A stretch of 64,000 nucleotides of DNA, taken from Strigamia acuminata. Its lineage: Eukaryota; Arthropoda; Chilopoda; Geophilomorpha; Linotaeniidae. The stretch is taken from the NCBI GenBank assembly GCA_949358305.1, contig OX442319.1, forward strand, positions 7,440,001 through 7,504,000, given 5' to 3'. The position numbers and the translations under genes are program-made. This document shows, piece by piece, positions 1 to 10,182 of the stretch. How positions within the stretch are numbered: the first letter of the stretch is position 1; the number at the start of each line of letters is the position of its first letter. The notes beneath the pieces are model-generated. The model did not search any database and was not told the DNA's origin. It worked only from the letters and a program-made list of their open reading frames with translations.

Positions 1-704
1 AATGACCGAAACGATTCAGCAAACCCCGACAACTTGCAAGGTAGACATTCCACGAATGTTAATTCGAATCATGCAAATGAATCAAAGTTTCTTTCTCTTT
101 TCCGAATATTATTTTGTTGCGTATCTGCTCGCAACATCGCTCCCACCAAAAAGAAAGAGGATAGCGGGGGGGGGAAATTTCATCCTAATAAATCCACCTC
201 TCTATGTTACTAGGACAACCCATCTAACCTCGCTAATTACCACAGGTGACGCTGTGGAGACGCTTAAGACGAACAACCGTCTCTCTTATCTGTACCCCCG
301 CAACCCATCCCCTCTCTCAGACTCCCATCTCGGCCTTTTCTCTTTTTTCCAAGAGACCGAGTTTAAGGACCTAAGAGGGAGGGGAATAGGAAATACAGAC
401 ACTCTCTATTATTTATGCAAACGAAATTATTTTCGATTCACAGCCTTTAATCGCTTCTCTTGAGAAAATCTGATCGCCTCTTTTTAAATTCCAGACTCTA
501 ACTCAATTCACCTGACGTCGTATTCTTACGACTTGTGACTCTCGACACGGCTCAATTAACCACTTCACGTGCCGATGTTCTTTGACTACTTTTTCTTTTC
601 TTATTCGGAGACAACGACTTCCGGACCGCTTAAAATTCCTTTTACAAACCGGAATCGTCTTCTGTTAACTCTCGAATGTCTTAAAAATTCTCTTAAATTC
701 TTAA
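1..704. repeat. Long direct repeat, left copy (cut by window start)
   Basis: This segment matches 5897-6600 as far as I can read, including a run of nine G near position 180, at a constant offset of 5,896 bp. The match ends exactly after a TTAA at 701-704; beyond it the two copies are unrelated. The true left end lies outside the window, so 704 bp is a minimum. It could be the LTR of a non-autonomous retroelement, a unit of a 5.9-kb tandem duplication, or an assembly duplication. No TG...CA ends are visible. The 153-codon open frame inside it resembles no protein I recognise. Confidence 0.9.
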
Positions 705-3700
705 AAGAGGAAGTCAAGATTGCCGAACCCGTGGACCCAGCAACAACGGACTTCTCTTATTTGCTAATCCACTTCACTTGTTTTAGACAACAACTTTTAC
801 TATCAGCTCTGTAAATCTCTAATATTTTCCTATCTTAATTCTGCCTTGGAAAATTCCTTCAACTTTGTTTAAAAAGAAAACCTTGTCAAGACCAATTATT
901 CCACATTCTACTATTTTCCAATGGAGGGGTTAGTTTCTTGTTGTTATCCAATCAAGGACATTCGATATTTATCTGAACCCCCCATATCTTGGGTTTATTC
1001 TAAGCACCCTGTATTTTTATTTCCCGTGTTAATTTTTTGAGGTAAGAGTGAGGGAGGCTATGAGGACTCTTCTATTTGTTATTTTTTTTCACAATATAAA
1101 ATCTTAGGATTAGGAAAACAGGAAATTGATCAAAAAAGTTTAGTGACCGTTCCTCTTCGGCGACCGACGGCGTGCACTCCGCCGGTGGCCGGCAGGACTT
1201 TCCCGGACACATCTTGTCGTTTCCAACTCCAACTTTATTTTATATATTCATATAATTCCCTCCCGACTCAAAAAAAAGAAACAAGAAGGGAAGCTCTATT
1301 GCTATTCGGGTCCCTACTCCTGCTAACTCTGGCTGGAGGTCTCTAATGGATTCGAGCAACCCATTGGTGTTTGCCATCTTGCATGTCGAAAAATCGAACA
1401 TTCAAACGAGGAACCATTAGAATAAAGGGGTTATTTCGTGTCAATAAGTATGAATATCAAGTGAACTTAAGTGCGGAGCTTATATATTGTAAAATATAAC
1501 TATTTATTTCTTTGTGCGGGGAACTAACCTGGAAATTGAACCATTAGAATCATATAGAGAGAAGGGGTGTAGAGGGACTTTATATCTGAATTGTGTGCAT
1601 GAAAGCACTGTCCTTGTCACATTAGATAAGCTGACATGAACAGGTCCCGACATACTCCCGCATTAGTTTTAGATCTAAATAACTGCATTAAATAGGAGAA
1701 ACTTCCATTTTCGTCTAATCCCGAGGGGAAAAGCGATTCATTCATCTAAATGGCTTGAAACTTCTATTATCTAGTTTGACTGTTATGAAGGTTTAAGAGG
1801 TCAAGGTTTTCTATTCTATTTGCTTCTGTATGTATTTTCTAACCCTAAAAGGACAACGTAACCCATACGTGAACGCCACAATGCGAAGGATTTGTTTGCT
1901 AACTTCCGAACAGAAAGTCTTACAAAGCCATTACTTCACAAATTGAATCGTTTTTCTGAAAATGTCCAGAACTCTCAAGATTCCCAGTGTTCAAAGGCGA
2001 TTGCAGTTGGCTGCCCCTGAATCAAAGCTTTCCAGAGGAAAAAAGGGATGGCTGGTTATAACAGAAAAGCTAATCTATCTCTTTTAGAGGAGAACCTATT
2101 GAAAAAACTTTCTCGTTCTGTTATTCTTATGTTAGATGTAAAGGATTTTTCTATTTAGTCAGGATTTAAGTATGGTATGGATTGATATTTAGGAAGCGAC
2201 AGCATGTATCTTGACACACTCGGCGCCAAGGAGTAGATCCACTTTTCAGGAGATTTCCCGAAATAAAGTGGCGAACTTTTCTAATACTGAAACTGTCAAA
2301 AAAAACGACTAAAGGTTAGAGAAGGAGGAAGGCTTTATTTTCTAAGATGCACCCGGCAGCAATGAATTTCTCAACAGATCGGCTCATGTGGTTTTGACTA
2401 ATGCCATAAATACTAACACCGATTGCTATATCTGACCAACACCTGAATTCGACTGTAATAGAAATTCTAAATTCTTACGTCCAAACTTAATCTGCTCCTC
2501 ATTTATTCAACTTGTTCTAACTGTAATATCCTGGAGAATAAGTATTTCTACTGTGAAGATCTTTTATGCTTTCAAAGAAATCGATCGGGAAACTTCCGAA
2601 ACTTGAAATCACTAAATTCTCAAGAGGAATTGTCTGTATTTTCTTAAATAAAAAGCTGTATAAAAAGGACTGGAAGAATAAACTAAATTAATTTCTATTT
2701 TTCTGAGTGACGAGAGATTCGGATTCTTTTCTGTTGGTTCTGGGGTCTTTAATTCTCAATAAACTGGAATTCGCTCCTTTTCTCAACTGAACCTTTTTAC
2801 TGTCACCTTGTTTCTTCGGCTGACTTCACACGGCTCTTCCCAACTCAACAACTTCTTCAGACCAACTTGCACCGGACTAACTCTAACTGATTGCTTTAAA
2901 AAATCCTTTCAGTATAACTTTATGATCCCTTTTTATTCTATTAGCTGAAAGCTGATAATTGTTGCCTTTTTCTACTCTACAAGGAGGAAGATGGATCTCT
3001 ATCTTTAGGCTTGAAGGACCACTGTTAACCAACTAAAACCTTTTCTTTAATCTAATACTTGGGTTTGATGGACCACTGTTAACCAACTAAAACCTTTTCC
3101 ATTTCTGTCTTTTGTATAGGGGGGAATTTTCAGCGTTAAAACTTTGTTAAGCAACCTCGAGACTTTCCCGAGTTCCTCCCCTTTTTATTTCCATTTCTTG
3201 AGGAGTGAATTCAGCGCGAAATTCTCACGCGTCAATTACCCTCTCCTCATTATGCTAGTGAAACTCGACGGACCAACTGTTAACCGACTGAACTTCTATA
3301 GTGCAAGCTTTCTAAATTAGACTGACCGTGCTGTTAACAGCTCAAAAGAGAAATTTTCTTGCTACTAAAGGAACTTCCAAAAACCAATGTAATATTTTCT
3401 TTCTGTAGCTTGTTGCTTCGAAAATAAAGACAAAGAATCACGGAAAATTAATGACGAACAACTTCTTTTTCTGTACAATAAGATTTATCTCTCTTTGGTT
3501 TGATTTATTGCGAATCAACACCAACGGAACTTATTGCGCTCTTTCTTCGCCGGAGGAAGTATCAATTTCGATCCAAGTGACCAACTGGGACCTCCCGCTA
3601 AGGCGATGCTGCATTTGCAGACAATGACGAACTCTCTCTTTCCTTCATTAGTCTGAACTTATTCTTGCGCGTGGCGAATCATATTCTTTAACTAGCTTTC

Positions 3701-4780
3701 GACCCCCTTCAAATCGCTTGGATACTTTAATAAAAGTAAAACCTCTTGAAGTCGACCATAGTTTTCTATTGCCACGGATGATGAAACCCAAAACTCCTTC
3801 TTTCATTCGGCGTCCCGAAAACTGAATAGAGAATCGAAATTCCACGCATCATCTCTTATTTCTTGCTAGCTAAATTTCCTCAAAATCCAGTGATTTCTCT
3901 AAAATATAAACTTAGCTCGCAATAAAATTTCTTATGATATTCACGAATTGGACCCTTAACCTGGGGTTTGCAGATTCTCTTTTCTGGTTCTTTAAAAGGC
4001 TGTCCAGCTTTTTAAATTATGCATACTCCCAAACGGATTCCAACCGTGTTCAAACTTAAGAGACTCGTAATTTTCTTTTCTATTAAAACTCACATCAATC
4101 CCAAAATTGTCGATTGGGGGAACCCACGTCTTTATCTATAAAGGGAATTTATCTTTCTGCCCCTGTTCTACTTAACGTGGACTTGTCCATACTTGAATGC
4201 AACTTTCTTAAACGTCGGAAATTAATTTCTAAACTCGCAATTGGAACTCAAATTTAACTCAAAGCTTTTTACCTTTAATTCATCAACGTGACAAAAAGAA
4301 AGGACTGACTAGAAACTTCAATCTCCAAAGAAAATCCAGTTCACATAAAAAAAAACCGACTAATTATGCATAAGCAATTGAAAATCAATCCCCCCAAAAG
4401 GACACACTTCGAACTTTGAATGTGACTCGCAAAACTCAACACTTAAAAGTTAAGATCGTAACGGAAATTCTCCACATCGAACGGCGCTCACGAAATTGTC
4501 AGGTCGGAAACAACTCGAAAATATACTAGTCTGAAAATTATACACACTAGAGTAAACTTTACAAGGCGTTTTTTCAATGACTCGCTTCATTAGGCAAGAG
4601 TGTCTTACGACCCTCGTTGAGCCTTGAAACAGAGCACGCCCCACAAATTAAGACTACTAATATACCGCACACCAAATCGAATCCGACATGAAAACCTCGC
4701 GATACACATACACTAGCCGAACGAAACAAAACCCCCAAAACAATCCTAAAACAACTCTAAGCTAACTTAAAACAAGTAAA
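705..4780. other. AT-rich non-coding stretch, no gene recognised
   Basis: Neither strand carries an open frame longer than about 67 codons here, and I see no transposase, reverse transcriptase or gag motif, no tRNA and no CRISPR-like array. The sequence is T-rich with scattered pyrimidine runs. The only local structure I noticed is a short imperfect repeat at about 3016-3100. If the flanking direct repeats are LTRs, this would be the interior of a non-autonomous or fully decayed element. Confidence 0.6.
3016..3100. repeat. Short local direct repeat with GACCACTGTTAACCAAC motif
   Basis: The motif GACCACTGTTAACCAAC followed by TAAAACCTTTTC occurs twice about 52 bp apart, near 3018 and 3070. 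Weaker relatives lie near 3270 (GACCAACTGTTAACCGAC) and 3320. It contains the hexamer GTTAAC, which also forms the centre of the satellite's 11-bp subrepeat, but the flanks differ and I do not claim a relationship. Confidence 0.6.
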
Positions 4781-5896
4781 CAATTCGAAAAAAGAAAACA
4801 CAAGACTCTTCTCTTCTAGTGTCATTGCGTTGTGTAAATTAGGCTCGCTCCAGAATCCCTTGCGTCGTTCTCCAATTCTCCGCTCGAGTTGAACCCTTTT
4901 TCCTTCAGCGTGCTTCGAACCGATTTCCGGCTGCGCTCTTTTTGAATCCTCCGACGACGCCGACCTTGACGAAATCGACCATTTGCCGTTGTGTAACGCT
5001 TCCAAATAGTCGCTGCCATCTTGCTAACTCGTCTGCTGCGTTGTCTGACTCCTTCACGCTTTTCTTTCTCTCGAACGGAATTTTCGACCGCGCCTTCTAC
5101 TCGACGTTGCCGTCTCACTTCAACGAAATGCCGTTCATTTCCCTCTCGCTTCCTCGCACTCCGCTTTTCGACTCGTTCAGGATCCTGGTGTTGCACGGGC
5201 GAGTTAGAAAACCCGAACTCGACCGAAAAGATGCTCGATTCGCCAAATCACGTGACACTCGACCAAACGATTGAATCTTATCCGAAACACAAAACAACGA
5301 AAAAGTAATCAACTAATCATTTCGAAATCGTATTAAAATCACCCAACAAAAACTTAAGTCGAACAAATCTCAATCTGAATCAACTTAAATCTCAATCGAG
5401 AACGAGGCTCGTTGTACCAACTGTCTTCTAATGGCGGATCTAGCCGATCAACGCTCCTTGGTGACCAACGAAGCTTCGCCTCGGCCCAACGCCGAATCAT
5501 CGGACTTTAATCCACGGTAAATTACATCTAAAGCTATTCATTTAATCAACGGAGTGATTTCTAACCGAAAGTAATTAAATCTACAGGTTCAAACAACATC
5601 TTTCCGAGTGCGCTCCGACCAGACCAAACCGCTCGATAATCAACAACGACTTCGCTTTTCGCTTTGAAACCCATCCTCGCCGTTATCTCCTTTAATTAGC
5701 GATCCAATGCCTGCCTGTACCGTGTCAGATAAGTTCTCGAAAACTATTCAAACTAACCGGAACCGAAATTAAAAACCTTAACTTTTCCTTTTAGATAAAT
5801 CCGATGCCCGAACTTAACACAAGATGGCGCGACACGCTCACCTCTCATTTCTAACGTTGCGAACTCTTCGAGAAATTGAGACTTTCAAAGAAACGA
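4781..5896. other. Moderate-GC segment, no gene confirmed
   Basis: Base composition shifts here to a more balanced, CpG-containing sequence. On the minus strand a 124-codon open frame (5196 down to 4822) encodes a protein very rich in Arg, Lys and Glu. On the plus strand two overlapping frames of 95-110 codons cover the same DNA, so coding status is not supported. A TGG-initiated minus-strand segment at 5419-5402 could be mistaken for a retroelement primer-binding site; see findings. At 5821-5829 there is AAGATGGCG, resembling a YY1/Pho core site. Confidence 0.4.
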
Positions 5897-6600
5897 AATG
5901 ACCGAAACGATTCAGCAAACCCCGACAACTTGCAAGGTAGACATTCCACGAATGTTAATTCGAATCATGCAAATGAATCAAAGTTTCTTTCTCTTTTCCG
6001 AATATTATTTTGTTGCGTATCTGCTCGCAACATCGCTCCCACCAAAAAGAAAGAGGATAGCGGGGGGGGGAAATTTCATCCTAATAAATCCACCTCTCTA
6101 TGTTACTAGGACAACCCATCTAACCTCGCTAATTACCACAGGTGACGCTGTGGAGACGCTTAAGACGAACAACCGTCTCTCTTATCTGTACCCCCGCAAC
6201 CCATCCCCTCTCTCAGACTCCCATCTCGGCCTTTTCTCTTTTTTCCAAGAGACCGAGTTTAAGGACCTAAGAGGGAGGGGAATAGGAAATACAGACACTC
6301 TCTATTATTTATGCAAACGAAATTATTTTCGATTCACAGCCTTTAATCGCTTCTCTTGAGAAAATCTGATCGCCTCTTTTTAAATTCCAGACTCTAACTC
6401 AATTCACCTGACGTCGTATTCTTACGACTTGTGACTCTCGACACGGCTCAATTAACCACTTCACGTGCCGATGTTCTTTGACTACTTTTTCTTTTCTTAT
6501 TCGGAGACAACGACTTCCGGACCGCTTAAAATTCCTTTTACAAACCGGAATCGTCTTCTGTTAACTCTCGAATGTCTTAAAAATTCTCTTAAATTCTTAA
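5897..6600. repeat. Long direct repeat, right copy
   Basis: This is the second copy of the segment at 1-704, with no difference that I could find. The match stops at the TTAA of 6597-6600, after which the sequence becomes CCTTCGGAAGCG and leads into GC-richer DNA bordering the satellite. Identity over 704 bp, including a homopolymer, implies a very recent duplication, gene conversion, or a recently inserted element with paired LTRs. Confidence 0.9.
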
Positions 6601-6859
6601 CCTTCGGAAGCGAGTGCACCCGCAAAATCCGCACTTTGGGAGTGACTATTCTTCGGATTCCGGCAGGGCCAAACTCTTCCGGAAAATGTCCGGGGGAATG
6701 CTGAGAGTGCCGATAGACGACATTCGATTTTATGTCGTGGGTTTTTGTGCGGTTTGCGCCGTGTTTATTATTCGTACGAGATTTGGTATTTTCGCAGGGT
6801 TGTTGTCGCGCGAGATTCATCGAGGTAAAGCGAGTTCATCAACGACCTCGCCGATGAAT
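6601..6859. other. Unique GC-richer spacer between direct repeat and satellite
   Basis: This is single-copy within the window and carries no recognisable gene. It follows directly on the TTAA end of the right direct repeat. From about 6850 the sequence starts to resemble diverged satellite monomers. Confidence 0.5.
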
Positions 6860-7205
6860 GTTGCTAAAAATCTGTGCAAGTGTTGTCAAATATTGCCGTG
6901 ATTCGATGGAATTTTTGTCAGACATTGGGAAATTTTTTTTGACTTGTCCAACGCGCCAGTAAATCGAGCGTCCACACGCGCCCACATGCGTGAACAGTGC
7001 ACTCGCCCTCCCGCCCCGTCGGCGTAGGCGCCGGCCGTCCCCCCTCTCTCTCTCTCTCTCTCTTCCGCCCGTCACCGAATTTTGTCAATATCTGATAAAT
7101 TTCCACAGAATTGCAGCGACATTGTACGGGATATTTCTGCCCGATTTGACGGACTTATGTAAAACATTGCTGAAATTCCGTGGAAATTTATAAAATATTG
7201 ACAAA
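6860..7205 (-). repeat. Diverged satellite monomer, outlying
   Basis: This contains the monomer landmarks in order: a GTCCAACGCGCCAGTAAATC box near 6947, a CT-repeat tract near 7040-7062, and the self-complementary block running from the TTTTGTCAATA motif to the ATATTGACAAAG motif (about 7079-7206). Orientation is that of the right-hand array. It is clearly more diverged than array monomers and leads straight into the foldback element at 7206, just as array monomers abut the foldback core. Confidence 0.8.
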
Positions 7206-8290
7206 GGTTGGTGACCGACCCACGGCGCGTTGCGGCGCGGTCGGAGCACGCGACCCGATCCCCCCCTCCCCCCGTCCCCAAAAAACCACGCCTCGAGGAA
7301 CCCCGAAGTTCGGTTTCCGACCGGGTCGCCTCTTGATCCGACCCGGGGCGCGTCACGGCGCGGTCGGAGGACGGCCCTCGCCCCCAAAAACCACACTCCG
7401 GGTCACGTGGTCTCGCACCCGACTCTCTCAGTTTTCCCGTTACGGGATCATGACGGGCCGTTACGGGATCGTGACGGGACCGTCGGCGGCCCGTTAACGG
7501 CCCGTGCGGGCCGTTACGGGATCGTGACGGAACCGTCGGCGGCCCGTTAACGGCCCGTACGACCCCATGCGGGCCGTTGACGGGCCGTTAACGGGCCGTT
7601 AACGGGCCGTTAACGGGCCGTGACGGTGTAAATCGAAAAAATCAACAACCGACAACACGTACATGAAAACGCGTACAACATTCATAGACATTAATCTCGA
7701 ATCCTGTTTTTGGTTTTACGCCGTTAACGGGTCGTTAACGGCCCGTTAACGGCCCGCATGAGGTCGTACGGGCCGTCGGCGAGCCGAAGTCCGGGAACGA
7801 AGGCCGTTACGGGATCGTGACGGTCCCGTCGGCGGCCCGTTAACGGCCCGTGCGGGCCGTTACGGGATCGTGACGGGACCGTCGGCGGCCCGTTAACGGC
7901 CCGTGCGGGTCGTTTTCGACCCGTTGCGGCCGTTTTCGACCCGTTGCGGCCCGTTTTCGACCCGTTACGGTCCTTGGCCGTAACGGGCCGAAAACGGGAA
8001 AACTGAAAAAGTCGAGTGCGAGACCACGTGACCCGGAGTGTGGTTTTTGGGGACGAGGGCCGTCCTCCGGCCGCGCCGCGGCGCGTCGTGGGTCGGGCGA
8101 GAAACGGCCCGGTCGGAAACCGAACCTCGGGGTTCCTCAAGGTGTGGTTTTTGGGACTGGGGGAGGGGAAAGAGACGTCCTCCGGCCGCGCCGCGACGCG
8201 CCGTGGGTCGGACAAGAGAGAGAAAGACAACCTGGTCGGGGGGAGGGAAGTGGGCCGTTCTCCGACCACGTTGCAACGCGTCGCGAGTCC
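7206..8290. repeat. Solo foldback element with 98-bp AT-rich centre
   Basis: This is a large imperfect palindrome. The left arm (about 7211-7624) pairs with the right arm (about 7723-8213); for example the CCAAAAACCACACTCCGGGTC block of the left arm recurs inverted as GTGTGGTTTTTGGGGAC on the right. The arms contain 53-bp tandem subrepeats (GGGATCGTGACGGGACCGTC type) and 11-bp CGGGCCGTTAA units. Between the arms sits the 98-bp island at 7625-7722. Arms with internal subrepeats around a short non-coding centre are typical of foldback-type transposons, but no transposase is present. Compared with the cores inside the array it is longer, retaining outer arm sequence that the array versions lack, so it may represent the founder form. 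Confidence 0.8.
7625..7722 (+). other. 98-bp AT-rich island, solo copy
   Basis: This begins GGTGTAAATCG and ends GGTTTTACGCC; the ends form an imperfect 11-bp inverted repeat (8 of 11 matching). The same 98 bp occur at 11181, 13838 and 17552 on the plus strand and, reversed, at 22220, 25934, 30643, 34357, 38062, 41734, 44387, 48081, 57775 and 62504. I find no substitution between copies, although the flanking arms of this solo copy differ at many places. It has no open frame of note. A protein-binding site, a replication-related element or the relic centre of a transposon are all possible. Confidence 0.85.
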
Positions 8291-9500
8291 ACATTACTAC
8301 GTGTATCTCAACAACCGTTCAACTTAAAGACTCGTACTTTGTTTAAAAAAAAAAGCCAACAGCCAGTTTAATTAAGGTGTCTACTTTGCCACGAGAAGAA
8401 GCGGTATGACACGATCGCACTCGCTCGTCGGATTCCGCGAAACTCATCAACCCGGGGATTGCGCGCGGCAGCGCATAAAAAAACTCTTGACCCGAAAATA
8501 ACGTGGGGTTGTATGAAAACCTGGATTTGGTATTTCGTAAACACACGCGCCGACGCATGGGGAATGTGGGAGTCCCTCCCCTGTGTTCCGAACGAGTCAA
8601 TTTCGTCCCGAAAATATCCCGAAATTGCCGATATATGCATTTCGAGCCAGAAATATTGATCTTTATTTAAATGTTGATTGTTTAGCATTTTTTTTTACAT
8701 TTCACCAATTTTCCTTATGTCCTGCCTTCCTCGCTCATTTAACACCAAAATGGCCTGCATTGAGGATTATTCCCATAATCCTTTTCGCACGTATGGAGCG
8801 CAAACAGTCGCAATAAATGAATTCAGCGGAATTCGACCTTGAGTTTGCGACGCCATCTTGAATACGAGTAAAGCACAGAATGGTGTCAATCATTCGAATT
8901 GATTAAAAATACAGACAAATCGATTAAAAACCAGCAAAAAACTAAATCGACAAAATCATTTAAAAATCAACAGATATCCATTTTGTTTGTTTTTGAACAA
9001 ATTAAGAACTTTGAAAACACACCACAATTTTAAAAAGTAAACACTGGGGTCAAATAGGCGCCGAGACTCGTTTAAACGGGTGTGTGATGTGTGTCGCGGA
9101 GGCGGTGTGCGCGTTCGTGCGCAATATCGCGTGTAATGCGCACGTCTGAGTGAGCACGAGAAAAATGGTGCACGCTGGCGGTTTACCGATGTGTCGAAGT
9201 CGGCGTACGAGCGCGACTCGCGTCGTACGTCTCAGAAAACATAAATACGGTGGTTTGGTGTTTATATCTAACGCACCAAACATGAACCAACTAGCAAATA
9301 TACAAAACTAACAGTTATTTTAATAAAACAAGGTAACTTACATAGTTGAAACCAAAAAGGAATTTAAAGGTGACAAAAGACATTGCCGTCGCCATGTGCG
9401 CGCTCGCTTATGTCAAACTGGGAAAATTAATAAACGTCCCGGCAGCACGATAGGCTTTTTAAACGCACATTTCATTTTCACGTGAACAAAACATGACGTT
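8291..9500. other. Unique non-coding spacer, nothing recognised
   Basis: This is single-copy sequence with short A-rich stretches, such as the A run near 8345 and repeated ATCGA/TTAAAAA words near 8900-8970. CCATCTT at 8853-8859 is an inverted AAGATGG core, part of an AAGATGGCG-like site. Open frames are short and overlap on both strands. I see no RNA gene and no transposon ends. Confidence 0.5.
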
Positions 9501-9690
9501 TAGTACTGCTCCAACATCTCCCCAACAACACCGACCGTTCCCTTTCTGACCGACAGCACCCCGTTGAAATCCGGGCTGATTCCCGCCTTGGAGATGACCA
9601 CCGAAGGCGAGAACCAAGATGCGGTCGTGGCAAAGGATATGCCCGAAACCCCGACCTTCTTTGTAGACAAGGAGTTGGACGCCGATGAGC
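9501..9690 (+). other. Possible captured exon fragment
   Basis: From a TAG at 9501-9503 the plus frame stays open to 9791. The first 60 or so codons read like ordinary protein (acidic, with segments such as LIPALEMTTEGENQDAVV and DMPETPTFFVDKELDADE), after which the frame runs into a diverged satellite monomer and becomes Arg-rich. GTTTAG just before the open stretch could be a 3' splice site. There is no matching donor or start codon that I can defend, and overlapping minus-strand frames are also open. I do not recognise the family; it may be a gene fragment caught between satellite pieces or chance. Confidence 0.2.
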
Positions 9691-9790
9691 GTTGGACGCG
9701 GGCACCGTCCACGCACGCCCGTGCACGCGCGATGTACTTTTTGCAATATCTGACAAAACTTGCCCGACGCTTAAGAAAGAACCGCGCATG
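9686..9790 (+). repeat. Relic satellite monomer
   Basis: The words GCGTTGGACGCGGGCACCGT, CCACGCACG and TGCAATATCTGACAAAACTTG match, in order, the left edge of the array near 10315-10410. It is more diverged than the array proper and is separated from it by about 390 bp of unique DNA. Confidence 0.65.
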
Positions 9791-10182
9791 AATCGAGCAA
9801 AATTCCCACATAATTTGTATAAAAAGCGGTCCAACTCATAAATTGAAGCTCTCGTGCAGCGCAGTGAATTCAAACAATGGCGACAGAGAAATTAAAAACA
9901 AGTCTAATTTATTCGACATAGGAACACTGGTGTACAATAGAAAATGCGTGTGTGGTGCAACAATTGAAATTGCACGCGCTCAAAACAATTAGCAAAATAA
10001 AATCATACAAAACATCGAGACTGACGAGAGAGACGAGAGTCCACGCGATATACTCGCGTGGGCGCGTGTTGAACGTGCGCACGACGCGCAAGAACCGCAC
10101 AAACTGAGTCGAGGAACCACTAAAATTAAACACATGTCCGATGCAAAAACAATTATCAATAAATACATCATTATCGTTGCTG
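9791..10182. other. Unique spacer with TATA-like box and 14-codon ORF
   Basis: TATAAAAAG at 9818-9826 is followed by GCAGT at 9861-9865, resembling an arthropod initiator but 43-45 bp away, longer than the usual 30. CAAACAATGG at 9871-9880 is a good insect start context, but the frame (9877-9921) encodes only 14 residues. No downstream exon is evident. Near 10025-10075 there are faint monomer-like words (GTGGGCGCGTGTTG). I regard promoter function as unproven. Confidence 0.3.

Noticed and set aside
2-463. 153-codon frame in both long direct repeats (also 5898-6359)
   Set aside because: The identity of the two copies is explained by the recent duplication, the composition is not protein-like (homopolymer G run, polypyrimidine), and no family is recognised.
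4822-5196. Minus-strand 124-codon Arg/Lys/Glu-rich frame
   Set aside because: Plus-strand frames of comparable length cover the same DNA, there is no recognisable domain, and no continuation of coding sequence follows. It remains possible as a degraded gag start but is not supported.
6601-6720. PiggyBac-type element starting at the TTAA of 6597-6600
   Set aside because: TTAACCTTCGG is loosely like a piggyBac terminus, but no inverted end with TTAA and no transposase is found within the window.
7206-8290. Ribosomal DNA spacer or tRNA cluster as an explanation for the GC-rich blocks
   Set aside because: No rRNA or tRNA sequence is recognisable; the GC-richness comes wholly from the 53-, 20- and 11-bp subrepeats.
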